Numbered from the stretch's first letter, positions 46,425 to 57,237 are shown. The stretch: DNA of 64,000 bases from Eutreptiella sp. 'Long Island Sound 2002' (GCA_964036045.1 OZ038378.1:147034634-147098633); one strand, 5' to 3'. Numbers and translations: made by a program. The notes: a model not told the origin generated them from the letters alone.

Positions 46425-48052
46425 TTTGTGAACTGCTCCAGCGAAGTGGAGGAGGGACCCTGAGAACGGTTGCACAACGAATGCAATCACCGGGTCAGGC
46501 ATTGTGCCCCCATGTCCAACAGTGCACCCAAACCCTGACCCTGAGCACGATCACTTGGCGTGAAGTAGCGTATATTGACCCGGGGAACTGGAGGCACAGA
46601 GGCAAGGGTAGCGACCCATGCCACATTTGCTGACGGCGGCCCGCGGCTGCAGTTGCCTGTCTCCACCGTCGGGAGTCTTGTTGTTCTGACAAGAGGTTGT
46701 TCTCGCAAAGGGGGAGGGGGTTGACTGATTGGGTCGGGGTCAGCTCAGACTTCAGGCTCATAATCAACCCGCCACGTTAGCTTATGTGCACTGTGCCACG
46801 TAGCACGGCGAACCCGCTGTGGAGTGGTTGCTGGTATTAACATGTCGTCGAGATATATGTCTGCGACTACAGGAAGGCCTGCCACCACCCAGCATACCAC
46901 GGCTAAGCGATGCCACACCGCCAGAGAATACTTGTTTTCTTTTTTTTGACTGAGACCAAGATGGGCTGGCGCAGCCCGCTCACTTTACAGTACTCGAGAT
47001 AACCTCTCGGGATCAAGGGTCAAAGCTGTCCAGTGCTACGATGATCCCACAAAAGACTGTGGTAGCGGATCTGACACATAGTGAGGATTGGCTGAGTCTG
47101 AAAGTCTGCAGTGGGAGACTGCCACGCCCGTAGGCTTCCCAGTGTGCTTGAGGCACAATGACTGTAGGCCGAAAAAGGCAGCTGTTGGAAGATTGAGGCG
47201 AATCAGCAGGTTGCATTGCATCCAATATCAGCACCAGAGACACACCGCTAGAGAATACTTCTCGCCAAATGGAAGTCTTGTATACAGCTACCAGGCCATT
47301 GCAGCCCCAACCACAAATACCCCGCCCCAGTGTTTGGGCAACTTTACGAATAAGCATTGGTGAAATCTAGACCTACCCCTAAAGGTGGACATGTGGACAT
47401 CCTAGTACAGCCCCCATTCCCCGGGTTCCCCAAATGCTCAGCCTCACCCTGCAGTGAGGGCAAACGAATTCTGGAGCGCGCGCGGGGGCAAATATCAGTG
47501 GCATTGCAATAAGCAGCAGCCTGCACTTAGGCACCTCAAGCGTGTCACACATGCTGCATCACCCCATCTTTACGGTCACTGCCCGGTGCCCACTTGTATA
47601 CACCATCCCAGGCCAAAGTCCATTGTGCGCACCACCCTCTGGTATGGCACCGCACGCCACACCTCTTGCGGATGGCACCAATAGCACCCTCATATCCCTC
47701 CTCCCCTGAACAACGCTTGGCGGCCAGGGCACTGCATCAGCCAACGTATATGCACTCGGAAAGAGAGGGCGACTGCCCTGTGCCAACCGCATGCGCCTGT
47801 GTTTTGGGCCACGGGCATCCCGGCTCCATACGTCGAGACCCGGCTAGTCCACACTGTTCTAGGGCTTGGTGGGCCATCCTCGGCCATGATGTCACATTTT
47901 CCGAAAAGCAACATGGCCCCATGCCAGACCACATAGCTCAACTAGGGTGCAAAGTATCTAATCAAATCAAAGTATCTTTCACAAGCAAAATGTCTATACC
48001 AATGCTTACATGTTGCTGGTTAGCTGCTCGGGGCACGCTTTGCTTAACGCAA
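46425..48052. other. No gene recognised; second copy of the 34.6-kb repeat
   Basis: Includes the 5' flank of the STELLO-like gene and, at 46985-47130, the partner of 34571-34715. A T8 run occurs at 46939-46946. Remaining frames are short. Confidence 0.45.
46985..47130 (-). repeat. Dispersed repeat shared with 34.57-34.72 kb, copy 2
   Basis: Matches copy 1 from the CCTCTCGG block through CAGTGCTACGATGATCCCAC and AGCGGATCTGACACATAGTG, then diverges before both meet again at CTGCCACGCCCG. The order and spacing of blocks are kept. Confidence 0.6.
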
Positions 48053-48797
48053 GGGGGAATCCTTGCATTGCGCGCGCACTGCGCGCTACTTTTAGACTAT
48101 GTTCCCCCCGAAGAGCCCCTAGGCACGCCCCTTGGAAACGCCCTTAGAATTAGGCGACCCAAACTGGACTGGAGGGGACCTTGAGGGGGATCTTCCCGGT
48201 TCTTGTGGCATGGTGAAGGACCAGGGGCCTTTGGGGGGGAACTTGACTGTGTGCTGGGCAGCGGAGATGGAGGGCAATCGGGTGGTGGGTCTGAACTTGG
48301 GATGGCAAAGGAGATGGACTCCATCTGACATTGCCGATTCACCACTCTCAACCCATCTTGGTAGTATTCCAAGTGGAGGAGTCCGTCTTCAGCCGTCCCA
48401 ACCACCGTGGCAGGAGGTCGCAGGCCATTGGAGCGGGTGTAGAACACCCTATCCCCAATCCTGAGATCCATGGAGAAAATGGGCTTGAGAAATGAGGAGG
48501 GAAGTATGATGTCCTGTAGCAAGCACCCTCAAAATGTATCACCATATCAATCAACCGAGAAAAAGAGTAGGTGCGGTGGAATTGGGCAAAAAACGTGTGC
48601 AAAAAAAGTAGAAATGGGTGAAACAGGGTGAACATCCAAAAATGCCAAATCCCCAATGCATCAAAACCTACTACCAAACAACAATGATGCCCAAAGTACC
48701 ACAAAGTATGGGTTTCCACTACGGCCAGACACCCAAATAGTTGCACTGCGCGCATAATGCGCGCGCACTGCACGCACACTGCGCTGAAGGCGCCCCC
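48053..48797 (-). mobile_element. Pack-type TIR element C, TSD CAA
   Basis: 745 bp. Ends GGGGGAATCCTTGC and, inward from the right, GGGGGCGCCTTCAG. CAA flanks both sides (48050-48052, 48798-48800). About 115 bp at the left end (through the block GACTATGTTCCCCCCGAAGA and GGAAACGCCCTTAGAATTAG) matches the left end of element D, and about 80 bp at the right (AAGTATGGGT, CCAAATAGTTGCACTG) matches the right ends of D and 53901-54401. The minus strand carries an SH3-like coding segment. Confidence 0.75.
48097..48471 (-). CDS. SH3/Tudor-like N-terminal exon carried by element C
   Basis: ATG at 48471. Residues about 1-60 form a compact beta-barrel-like pattern: MDLRIGDRVFYTRSNGLRPP, an ATVVG strand, LLHLEYYQDGL, and a last strand ESISFAI. 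A Pro/Ser-rich tail follows and enters the terminal sequence of the transposon. The pattern (GDxVxYxRSxG, ATVxG, HLxYxxxG) is shared with the segment at 52467-52760 in an unrelated TIR element. It resembles small SH3, Tudor or chromo-barrel folds, but I cannot name the family. Probably a captured first exon rather than a complete gene. Confidence 0.45.
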   Translation of the reverse strand: MDLRIGDRVFYTRSNGLRPPATVVGTAEDGLLHLEYYQDGLRVVNRQCQMESISFAIPSSDPPPDCPPSPLPSTQSSSPPKAPGPSPCHKNREDPPQGPLQSSLGRLILRAFPRGVPRGSSGGT

Positions 48798-49120
48798 CAA
48801 GCCCCCCTCCTTTTGCCGAAGCCAGCCCCTCAAAGTACATGTGATTTAATATGAATTTGAAGGTATTTCTCATATAGTGATCAATTTGCGCTGTGTTCAG
48901 ACCGGTCTTCCATGTGAGTTGGGTAGCCAAAGGAATATAGGAATTGTGCCTAATGCCACGGATATCTGCGGTGCATCCTTGCGTGTTTTCCTTGCGTCTG
49001 CACTTTTACATAAGTCCGCACGTTTTGGTTGTGCGCATGTTTGTTTGTGGCGCCCTTCAACGGTACATTGATAGCAAAAGACGCAAGCAATGAGCAAGAA
49101 AATGTCATGACTAATTCAAC
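48798..49120. other. No gene recognised
   Basis: Unique spacer between two Pack-type elements; frames are short and no repeat was recognised. Confidence 0.5.
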
Positions 49121-49297
49121 CTAGGGGAAGTTCTTGCACTACGTGCGCACTGTGTGCATATTGCGCACGCAGAGGCTGGGATACTCACCCAAGAATACCT
49201 CTCACCTGTCTAGTAGCACGGCGAAGCAGCAAAGCCCACATGAGGACAACGAAAATGCCTTCAACTTGGTAATCAACTGTCATTATGAACAAGCAAA

Positions 49298-49531
49298 TCA
49301 GCCTTGTAAAGTACAACTATGCAAGGGCATGCAAGATGCACACATGTTCAAGTGGCAAGTGCCACCCTCGCATATATCACTAGGACGGTGGCCACACAAT
49401 TGGCAACAAACACCGTCATCGTTTTCCTCCTCTACAATGGTTGCCTCCTCCTGTGCCCAAACAGACTCTGGCACATGAGGCCAAGGTCCATAGGTCCATA
49501 CATTTCTTCGTATTGCTCGGACCTTGCACAT
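49298..49531 (-). CDS. Zinc-finger-like cargo of element B
   Basis: A minus-strand frame ending in TGA at 49298. After an acidic stretch (ATIVEEENDDG) it shows regularly spaced Cys and His: CCQLCGHRPSDIC, GGTCHLNMCASCMPLHSC. Two CxxC pairs and an HxC suggest a zinc-binding fold (RING/PHD-like), but the family is not identified. The segment lies between the conserved transposon ends, upstream of their splice donor, so it may be a captured exon. Confidence 0.35.
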   Translation of the reverse strand: MCKVRAIRRNVWTYGPWPHVPESVWAQEEATIVEEENDDGVCCQLCGHRPSDICEGGTCHLNMCASCMPLHSCTLQG

Positions 49532-49599
49532 TGGTTTTGCTCTTCAAATACATCCTTGCGAGCAACAAAGCGTGGATTGTGAGTCCCTAACCCCAACTC

Positions 49600-49690
49600 C
49601 AGGGGCCACACCGAAGCGTGGATTGTGAGCCCCTAACCCCAACTCAAGGGGCCACGCAACAAAGCGTGGATTGGATAATTGGCCCGGTTT
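49600..49690 (+). repeat. Imperfect 55-bp tandem repeat inside element B
   Basis: AGCGTGGATTGTGAG followed by CCCTAACCCCAACTC and GGGGCCACRC occurs twice, with a third partial AAGCGTGGATTGG. Two and a half copies within 49567-49675. Confidence 0.6.
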
Positions 49691-50457
49691 CCTCAATAGC
49701 ACCGGAAGGTTGAAGGCCCAAAATAACGCTCCCTCAACGATGCCCAACACGCACCCTGTGCGCTAACGCCCATGCGGGGGAGGAAATGGGGGGAAATGGT
49801 TGAAAATGGGCAAAAATGGTTGACAATTCAAATATGCCACATCCTGAATGCTTAGGAAGCCAAAAAAACCCCGGTGTGGAACCAAAAACTTGTGAAAAGG
49901 GGCCGAAACTGGCGACATCCAAAACTTCGCACTGCGTGCACGGCATTCCCCTAACAATGTCGCAAAATTTACGTGTGGCATGAACCAATGCAAACCTTCG
50001 CAGCAAAGCAGGCGGTTTTGACACTCATGTCCTGTACTTTTGCATCATGTAACGCCATGTCCTAGTTCCGCGCCTTTTTGGGCTTCTTCCCGGAACTCAA
50101 TTTACCCACCCATATGTGGAGTTTTGCGCCGAGTTCATGTTGAATTTTGCACCAATGTGTCGACTGCTTGCACAAAGTGACCTTGCATCATGGTGTTTGC
50201 AACGCCATGCAGAATACCCACTCATGCTGATTTCTGCACAGGGTGCGCGTGCACAGCATGGGTGCAGAATTTGCAGTGACACCGCTTTCCACGTCTATTT
50301 GTGCTCTCTACACACACTCTGTAGCCTGTGTATAGAATATGCATGCATACAAATAGCCACAACTCACAATGTCCCGGGGGTACAACACATGCAGGGCAAA
50401 GAGCAATGCGGCGCAAGAACTCATGCAATTGACAACGGACAGACAATACACAATCTA

Positions 50458-50845
50458 CTGCTTTTTGTCCATCTCTTGCAACTCCAACAGAAGCTGCGCC
50501 TTCCAATTGTTACTGAACCCATCAGACATGGGAGCACTGGTGACACGTCTGTACTTCCCATCAATGGAGTGCCACGGCACCTTTGCTCTTTTCCGGAGCC
50601 TACTACCTGGTTTTGTGTCCTCTGGTTGTTCATGAGGCATCACCGTAACAACCTGCTCCAGTTGCTCCAGCTCTACTGCAACTAATACAACTGTTCGCGA
50701 ATTCTCACCGCCACTACTACCACTACTGTCACTATGGCTACCACGACTGTCGGATGAGGATCCAACTCCGAAGCGCTGGGGTCCTGTACAACTGGCCCAG
50801 CCAATCGAGACTGGCGGAGCGGCATCACCCGTCGTGTTGCTGGGG
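50458..50845 (-). CDS. Unrecognised frame, possible terminal exon
   Basis: About 125 codons open after a TGA, ending in TAG at 50458-50460. Composition is protein-like: a Ser/Gly/Asp-rich part (GSSSDSRGSHSDSSGSSGG), a helix VELEQLEQVV, then a basic segment KPGSRLRKRAKVPWHSIDGK and NNWKAQLLLELQEMDKKQ. No start codon near the beginning, so it would be an exon or a fragment. Function unknown. Confidence 0.3.
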
Positions 50846-50997
50846 CCTCACACCTATCAGAGGGAGCACAATTGCTCCTGCCGCCTCAACCACTGCGGGG
50901 CGTGGCTCCCTATTCCTTTGCTGTCTTTGCGACTGCTAAAAGTGCGAAGACTCCCTAGACCCTCAACAGGCCATGAAATGATCACATCACAATCCGG

Positions 50998-51372
50998 GCC
51001 CACTTAGACATCTCCCGTACTTATCCTTTTGCACAGGCACTTGGGGCCCACTTAGAGATCTCCCCTACTTATCCCTTTCGGTGGATGGTTTTCACAGGCA
51101 CTTGGGGGCTAATTAGGGATCTCCCCTACTCATCCTTTTCGGCGGATGGTCTGCACAGGCACTTGGGGCTGCTTAGAGATCTCCCCTACTTATCCTTTTT
51201 GGCGGATGGTCTGCACATGCACTTAGAGATCTCCCCTACTTATCCTTTTCGGCAGATGGTCTCCATAGGCACTTCTTGGGGCCTACTTAGACATCTCCCC
51301 TACTTATCCTTTTGCACAGGCACTTGGGGCCTACTAAGAGATCTCCCCTACTTATCCTTTTCGGCGGATGGT
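50998..51372 (+). repeat. About 60-bp minisatellite, six to seven imperfect copies
   Basis: Units contain CACAGGCACTTGGGGC, TAGAGATCTCCCCTACTTAT and CCTTTTCGGCGGATGGTCTG in order. Units vary by internal deletions (for example 51211-51260 lacks part of the block). Confidence 0.85.
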
Positions 51373-51881
51373 CTGCACAGAAAAACGCTTTGTTCATACC
51401 ATTTGTGCAAGTCCTTTTCACGAGTTCGTCGACTGGGTAGCGCGTGTAGATGATATACTGGTGCCCGATGACACCCTAACACACGAAAGAGAACACGTGG
51501 CCTGCTCAAATGCGGAAACAAAAGGGCGTGTACAATAATGTGTCCCACAGCACTGATATGTGATGGTCCGGTCGTCAATGCCACGCTGTGATGCACCCTG
51601 AACTTAGGCAAGCACAACAGTGCGTTCAAAATGTGTGAAATTCACCACGGTACTAGCAATGCATGTGTTAGCACCATCAGCATTCACGGCTGAAATTGCA
51701 GAGAGATGGAATGATCTGCACAACACATGGGTCTGTGCATTGCGTGTGCTGCAATTAAGGCACTTCATCACAATGCACGAATAGATTCGCCAAGGACAAC
51801 TCCAGAAATCCCTCTGAAACCTGAGAAATCACCGTTCCTGTATAACGTATGATGTTCAAGGTGGCACCTCGAAGAGAGGCT

Positions 51882-52006
51882 GACAGTCAGCCAGTCAGTC
51901 AGTCAGTGAGGCAGGCAAGCAATCAGTCAGCCAATCAGTCAGTCAGTCAGGCAAGCAGTCAGTCAGGCAGTCGGTCGGGCAAGCAAGCAGGCAGACAGGC
52001 AGGCAG
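51882..52006 (+). repeat. CAGT/CAGG tetranucleotide microsatellite
   Basis: About 125 bp of interleaved CAGT, CAGG, AAGC and CAAT tetramers, drifting from CAGT-rich to CAGG-rich along the plus strand. Confidence 0.95.
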
Positions 52007-52082
52007 AAACACACAGTTTGGCCTTTGTTCAGTCGCGGACTACGTCTGCAAACAGTGGGGAACCCCAGGCACACCGGAGCAA

Positions 52083-52148
52083 TCAGCAATCGAGTGGTAG
52101 AACACCCGCCTGTAGCCGCAAACGGCGTTGGTTCACATCCCAGCCGGC
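52083..52148 (+). repeat. tRNA-like sequence, likely SINE head or tRNA pseudogene
   Basis: GCAATCGAGTGGTAGAACAC resembles a D-arm/A-box and GGTTCACATCC (52130-52140) matches the B box except one base. The T-arm stem is imperfect. No T-run terminator follows directly. Confidence 0.35.
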
Positions 52149-52419
52149 GATCGCGGTCGATCGACCCATTATCATGCCTTTGGGTATGCTTCGTAAACAA
52201 CCCCCAAAAAGGGGGCCGTACGGTGTCCGCGCCTGCTCTTGATCTAACAACCTCTCTTCGAGGTGATTTTCTTTGGCGCCTTCCGCGTGTCGTGTTTCCT
52301 ATGCTTTTTGGGCCAAGTGACGCCCCCCCCCCCCCCATGGGGGTGGAGGGGGGTTGCAAGGGGTGGGGGATTACAAGGGGGGGGGTGCCCTTCCAATGTC
52401 CGACACCCACAGGCGCATA

Positions 52420-53003
52420 CCCCCCCTCCCCCTTGCGCAAGCACGGCCGCGGTCCCAAAAGTCAGGTCAAAACGGCAGTTCACCGCCCACCCCGTGCTTA
52501 GACAAGGCCGTGCATGCGTGCGACACACGTGACAGCAAACGTGTTGGGGAGCCCTCAGATTGGGATGGCAAGGGGCTGCGGACGGGGAAGAGCACTTTAT
52601 CAAAAGCGGCATTCTGCTCAATATACTTCCCATTCCGCATGTACTTCAAATGGATGTAGTTGTCCCCATGACGAGAGGGACCAAAAATAGTGGCAGACAC
52701 ATGTTCCCCAGTGCTCCGAACGTACGTGACAGCCATGCCGGGAATAACATTGTTAGCCATGGCTGAAAATCACATCAGAACAAACAGTATGGGGTTGCAA
52801 GGTGTGGTACAATGTTGTTATGAACACAATGCACTATCACAAACACGACTGAGCCCCTCTTTCCCTGTACAATTGCTCTACAAACACCCAATCCTCCATT
52901 CTGGACCACAAAAACAGCGGTCCCAAAATTTCCTCAAAACAGCGGTTCAACGCCCCCCCCGTGCTTAGACAAGGCGGTGCATGCGCAAGAGGGGGGGGGG
53001 GGG
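52420..53003 (-). mobile_element. TIR element H (relative of element G) with coding cargo
   Basis: 584 bp with C-run and G-run ends around CTTGCGCAAGCACGGCC (left) and GGTGCATGCGCAAG (right), each with the inner CCGTGCTTAGACAAGG block. TA flanks both sides; ATA versus GTA if three bases are counted. The right half (52810-52930) matches the interior of G (block CACAAACAYGACYSAGCCC, CTTTCCCTGTAC). The left half carries an SH3-like coding segment that G lacks. Confidence 0.65.
52467..52760 (-). CDS. SH3/Tudor-like N-terminal exon carried by element H
   Basis: ATG at 52760. Residues about 5-60: VIPGMAVTYVRSTGEHVSAT, then DNYIHLKYMRNGKYIEQN and DKVLFPV. The same hydrophobic and Gly pattern as the segment in element C (48097-48471), including Met a few residues before the domain, Y-x-RS-x-G, AT-I/V-x-G and HLxYxxxG, yet the carrying elements have unrelated termini. 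The tail past residue 62 runs into the transposon end. Probably a captured first exon of a host gene family; the family name is unknown to me. Confidence 0.45.
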   Translation of the reverse strand: MANNVIPGMAVTYVRSTGEHVSATIFGPSRHGDNYIHLKYMRNGKYIEQNAAFDKVLFPVRSPLPSQSEGSPTRLLSRVSHACTALSKHGVGGELPF

Positions 53004-53900
53004 TACAAGCCCGCAATTCAGCCAATGCTTTTGGACAATCGACCTCAAAACCCTTCCCAAAACTAAAACCCCCAAAAAGGCACATCGGGATGCGTGGGCT
53101 GTTTGGCGAAAATTCCGGAAATTGGAGCCAACCCACCCACCCACCAACCCTGTCATTTTGCCCACCACCTTGTCAGCCTGACCACAACAGCCAAAACTTC
53201 TTGGCTCATAAAACACCCGTGCAGCGTTGTGGAAGCACAGGTCTCAGCATCTGCTGGTGACCTGAGTCGGTCGACGCTTGCATTTATCGCAGTCCCCGCC
53301 CGCCATGTTGAGCAGCACTGCACGGCCGCTGGCCCGAGGCCTGGCCCTGAACGCAGATGTATCCCCATCTTGACCCCAAAGAAGTTTGTGACCGAAGCCG
53401 GTGATACGACGGGGCGGGGGGAGAGGGGGGCTGTTCATTCCGCAGCGGGCTCTACAGAAGATGAGGGTAGGCATCGGTCAGGACAAAAGGGGGTGGGGGT
53501 TCTATTTCGTTTTCCCTTCAGGACCCCGACGCCCCCCCCGCCTGCACGTCGCTGAACGCGGTCGGCAAACCACCAACTGTCGTTGCTTGGCCGCCGACTG
53601 CAGCTCAGTGGTCCTCCACCTCAAATGCAGGCAAGGGGGCCTGGAGTGGAGCCAGGCCACAGCTCAGTGTCATCCGCTGCCGGCCGGACATGCCCCCCCC
53701 CCCCCCCCCCTCCCCCTTGCGACGCTGTCTCGGACGCCACACGGGCGTACCACGGGAGGCGTGGCATGCCGAGAGGAGGGGGTTGGCTGGCGCTGGTGTC
53801 CCTCAGCCCGAACGCCGCCACATACTACGCTCCACCCAACGGTGCCTGCAGCACCGGTGCAACGCATTCGTATGAGAAAGGCACCGCGTGCCTGAACTGA
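53004..53900. other. No gene recognised
   Basis: GC-rich spacer with a C run at 53693-53710. Open frames on the plus strand overlap others on the minus strand and have no recognisable domain. Confidence 0.45.
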
Positions 53901-54401
53901 GGGGGAATGTTTGCCCGACGCACCCCCGGCGCGCACCCGGCGCGCTACCTTTCTATTAACTGTCCCGACTTCAGCCCGAGATTTACCCTCTCATGGAGAA
54001 GGCGCCCCCAATAGACCATGATGGACTGCGCACCTTCCCTACAAAGCACGTTGCATAATTAGGCAATAGCTGTGAATTCAACAACTCCAAATGTCATGTG
54101 TATTGTACTTAACAAACGGTACTTTGCCTTTACCTTTCCCATAGATTTCGCTATGGTAATAAGTACCCAAGCCGCAAGCGGTTTGGACGGCGGTTCTGCC
54201 TCACGTCCCGAATGTGAAAGAAGCATCAAAATACCCGTTGTCAAACAACAATAATGCCCATAGTATCACAAAGCATGGGGTTCTAGGACGGCTACACGTG
54301 CAAGTAGTTGCACTGCGCGCGCACTGCACTTAGTGCACCCCCTAAAAGGTCACCGGTGGGGCACGGGTCAAAAAAGATGCCCGGCGCGCTAACGCTCCCC
54401 C
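53901..54401. mobile_element. Pack-type TIR element E, TSD TGA
   Basis: 501 bp. The left end is GGGGGAATGTTTGCCCGACG; the right end read inward is GGGGGAGCGTTAGCGCGCCG. TGA flanks both sides (53898-53900, 54402-54404). The left half is homologous to F; the right end has the CACAAAGCATGGGG and GTTGCACTGCGCGCGCACTG blocks of C and D, linking the CCCGGCGC-type and GCACTGCG-type ends into one family. No convincing cargo. Confidence 0.7.
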
Positions 54402-57237
54402 TGAACACGCACAATGCGACCCAAATGCGTTGGGTAAATGCGTTCGGGTGGCGATAGCTACTCCCCGGGGAACCGCCTGGGACGCGCAGTGCAATGGTAG
54501 AGAGGCTGGCGGCTGGAGGGAGAGATGGGCCCCGGAAATGCATGGCATCGTGTGCGGCCCAGGGGGGCGCTGAACTTGAAGTGAGAGGGTGGGGGGAGGC
54601 TCTGAAGAGGCGGTTCGAAACGGGCTGCAACCGCCGTCCCCGGCCGGTGGAACGGGCCATGGGGAGCGCAGGGGCCGTCTGGGGCAGGCCAAACCGGTCA
54701 ACAGCGCTGACCGGCGCCCCAAATGGGGGCCTCCATGGCCCGGTCCACACGTCCGCGGTTGGCCCTGGCAACTCTCATCGCCCGCTGCCCATGCCGGTCG
54801 CCTCCAGTGCTCTCAGGCCCGCCTGTGTGTTCTGGCCGGGTCTCCCTCCCAGGCCAAGGCTTGGAGTGCGACGGTTGGGACTCTACCCGGGGAGGCGCAC
54901 ATCCTGGTCTGTGGTCGTTGGGGATCTGGGCGGGCACTGGGTCACTAGGCCCGCCCTAACAGGGCCATGACGTCAGGTTTTGAAATAACCGCCGTGGTCC
55001 TGACTGTATGCCACGACTCAATCAGGTCAACCGGTGACTCTGCGCACACCACATCACCGCAGAGCCTGACAGGGGGGGTGAGTGTACCCATCCCCCGATT
55101 TCGCAATCGTTTTCCCGCCTTCCCTCCCCCGGGGCATGCGCGACTCGGCCTCGTGGGAAGCCCAATCCCCGAGTTCACGCGTTTCACGGCCGTCCTCAAC
55201 GTTCCTTGTGCTCTTGCTGCGCCCGTCTGCCCCCGTTGGGTCAACCAAAGCTGCGGGCCTCGCCTGCCGGCGCCGAACGGGGGGCCATGAGAAAAGGGGG
55301 AGACGAGCCCCGATGACGGCCCTCCTCGTTGTCGTCCCTCTCCCGTCAGAAACGGGCGCTGTTGACTTGTTGTTCGCAGTCTCGGTTGGGTGGGCCTATG
55401 GGACGGGGGGATCTGAGGCCGGAGGATGCCGGTTGAGGCAAAAAAATCTTGTGTACGTAAACCGGGCCTCTGGTTTGAGGCTCTATTCAGAATTTCATGT
55501 TTCTCGAACGGAAAATGTTTTTGGGTGTGGGTGGGTGCACAAAATAGACCAAGTCAGGTCCACACAGAGACAGTGCATCATACGGCACCAATGCTTTGGG
55601 AACAAAACGTAGGTGGACCTGTTGTGGCAGGCGTGACACGTCGCATATTCCGGGACCCCGTAGATAGCGGGTCCACAACCCATGGCTGTTACACAGGGCG
55701 GGTACTGCTATGAATGCAGACTGGACCAACCTGGAGTCACCGTTGCAACCTTTGATATGGGGATCATCTTGCTGGTGGTCAGGAGCCCGTGGGTACCCAG
55801 GTAATCTGACGCATGGACCTGGCGATCTGCCACGCACCCTCTCCCACAATCAAGTTGAGACCATCCTACCGTTGTACCGCGGAGGCATAGGAATATTGGC
55901 AGCAGGACCGCCATGACCCATGTAGCGATGGCACTTCTGGACCTGCTGACAGCGATACCAGTGCCCCCACCACGCGGGCGATGTCCCTGAAAGGGGGAGA
56001 GTGTGCACAGCTCCCACTTTTCAGGGTAAAATTACAAAAAACCAGGAAATCCGAAGATGCCGTGATCATTCATGGGAGACATGAAATGCCTCACCCCAAT
56101 GCACCAAAACATCTTGATAGATTGATGCAAAGGCGAGACACCAACAGAATTACACCGAACTCATCCAATGCCACAAAGTAAGGGCCTCTGTTGCTGTTAC
56201 GGCATAGATTGAACACTGCGCGCACGCTGTCTATCCCCACAGGACGAAGCAAGGAGAGGACACCTGGTTATGGACTTGGTGGCCTCATAACCCACAACTC
56301 GCCGAGCATGTGGCATTCGAAAAGCACCCCACAATGCTAGGGGGAGCCGGGCAGGGAGGAGCGGTGCTGCTGGGCAGAGGGAGGGGCGGTGATACATGCA
56401 ATTGGGTCAAAAAAAAAAAGTGCCACATCTTTGCTGCGGCAATACATGCAGTACGGTCAGAACAACAAAAGGCTGACTAGATGCGCAACTAGATCCAAAA
56501 ATGTGCCGACAGAGTCATCGCCCAGCATCGCGGTAAAAAAAAAAATACGGGTTTACATCAGGGCTAAACCGCCCCCCTGAATAAAATCACGCAGCAAAAA
56601 TAAAATCACGCATGCCGGATTTTATTTAAAACAGTAGAAATAAAATCATGCATCAATTTTTCCACGTCAAATGGTGCAAACTGCAACAAATCCTCGAAGG
56701 CGAAAGCAAAATAAACACAGAATGTGCCTCAGCTGCCGAACAGTCATCAACCTCCAGCTCATCATCGTCACGTGCATCAGCAAGTGAAGAATGAAAAGGC
56801 AAATCCATCGTGTCGGAAGCAAGCAGAAATAAAATCACGTGTGTGATTTGTAATGGGACAGGGGTTTAGGATCATTTGTGATGCACCGCAGGCACAGGAG
56901 CACATGGGCGACGGGATGATCCATCAAATCGACAATACCCATCAAATAGACAATGCTGATTTCTGGAGCCCCAACAAAAAGCAGCATGTCAGGCGTTATA
57001 TTCGTATCATCCTTGATGCAGCGTTCGGATTCCTGCGCAACAATCCAAACTACTCAACCTAGTCCCAGGAGATAACAAAAACCTCCGGAAATACTACCAG
57101 GGGGGGGAAAATTTTAAGAGGTTTTTTTTTCGGATGACCAAAATTAAAGGGGTAAAAAATTGGTATTGCTCCTTAGAAATGAAGGAAAAATTTGGTATGC
57201 GGCCCCCTGCTGCTACTTCCTAGTGGATGTTCATTGT
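54402..57237. other. No gene recognised; degenerate Pack-type end and AT-rich tract
   Basis: A worn copy of the right half of the Pack-type family spans about 56020-56235 (CCCCAATGCACCAAAAC, CACAAAGTA, CACTGCGCGCACG). From 56400 to 57220 the DNA is AT-richer and repeats ATAAAATCACGC-like strings at 56581, 56599, 56640 and 56827. Open frames on the minus strand near 56650-56838 are short and uncertain. Confidence 0.45.

Larger units (their letters stand above)
49124..49950 (-). mobile_element. Pack-type TIR element B, TSD CTA
   Basis: 827 bp flanked by CTA (49121-49123, 49951-49953). Ends GGGGAAGTTCTTGCAC and, inward from the right, GGGAATGCCGTGCACGCAG. Homologous at both ends to element A: left block TGCATATTGCGCACG then GGATACTCACCCAAGAATACC, right block TTGACAATTCAAATATGCCA then AACCAAAAACTTGTGAAAAG. 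The interior (about 49215-49790) is unrelated to that of A. A consensus splice donor GTGAGT on the minus strand is conserved at 49183-49188. Confidence 0.75.

Noticed and set aside
52083-52148. Functional tRNA-Gly or tRNA-Tyr gene
   Set aside because: Arms do not pair into a proper cloverleaf and no terminator follows.
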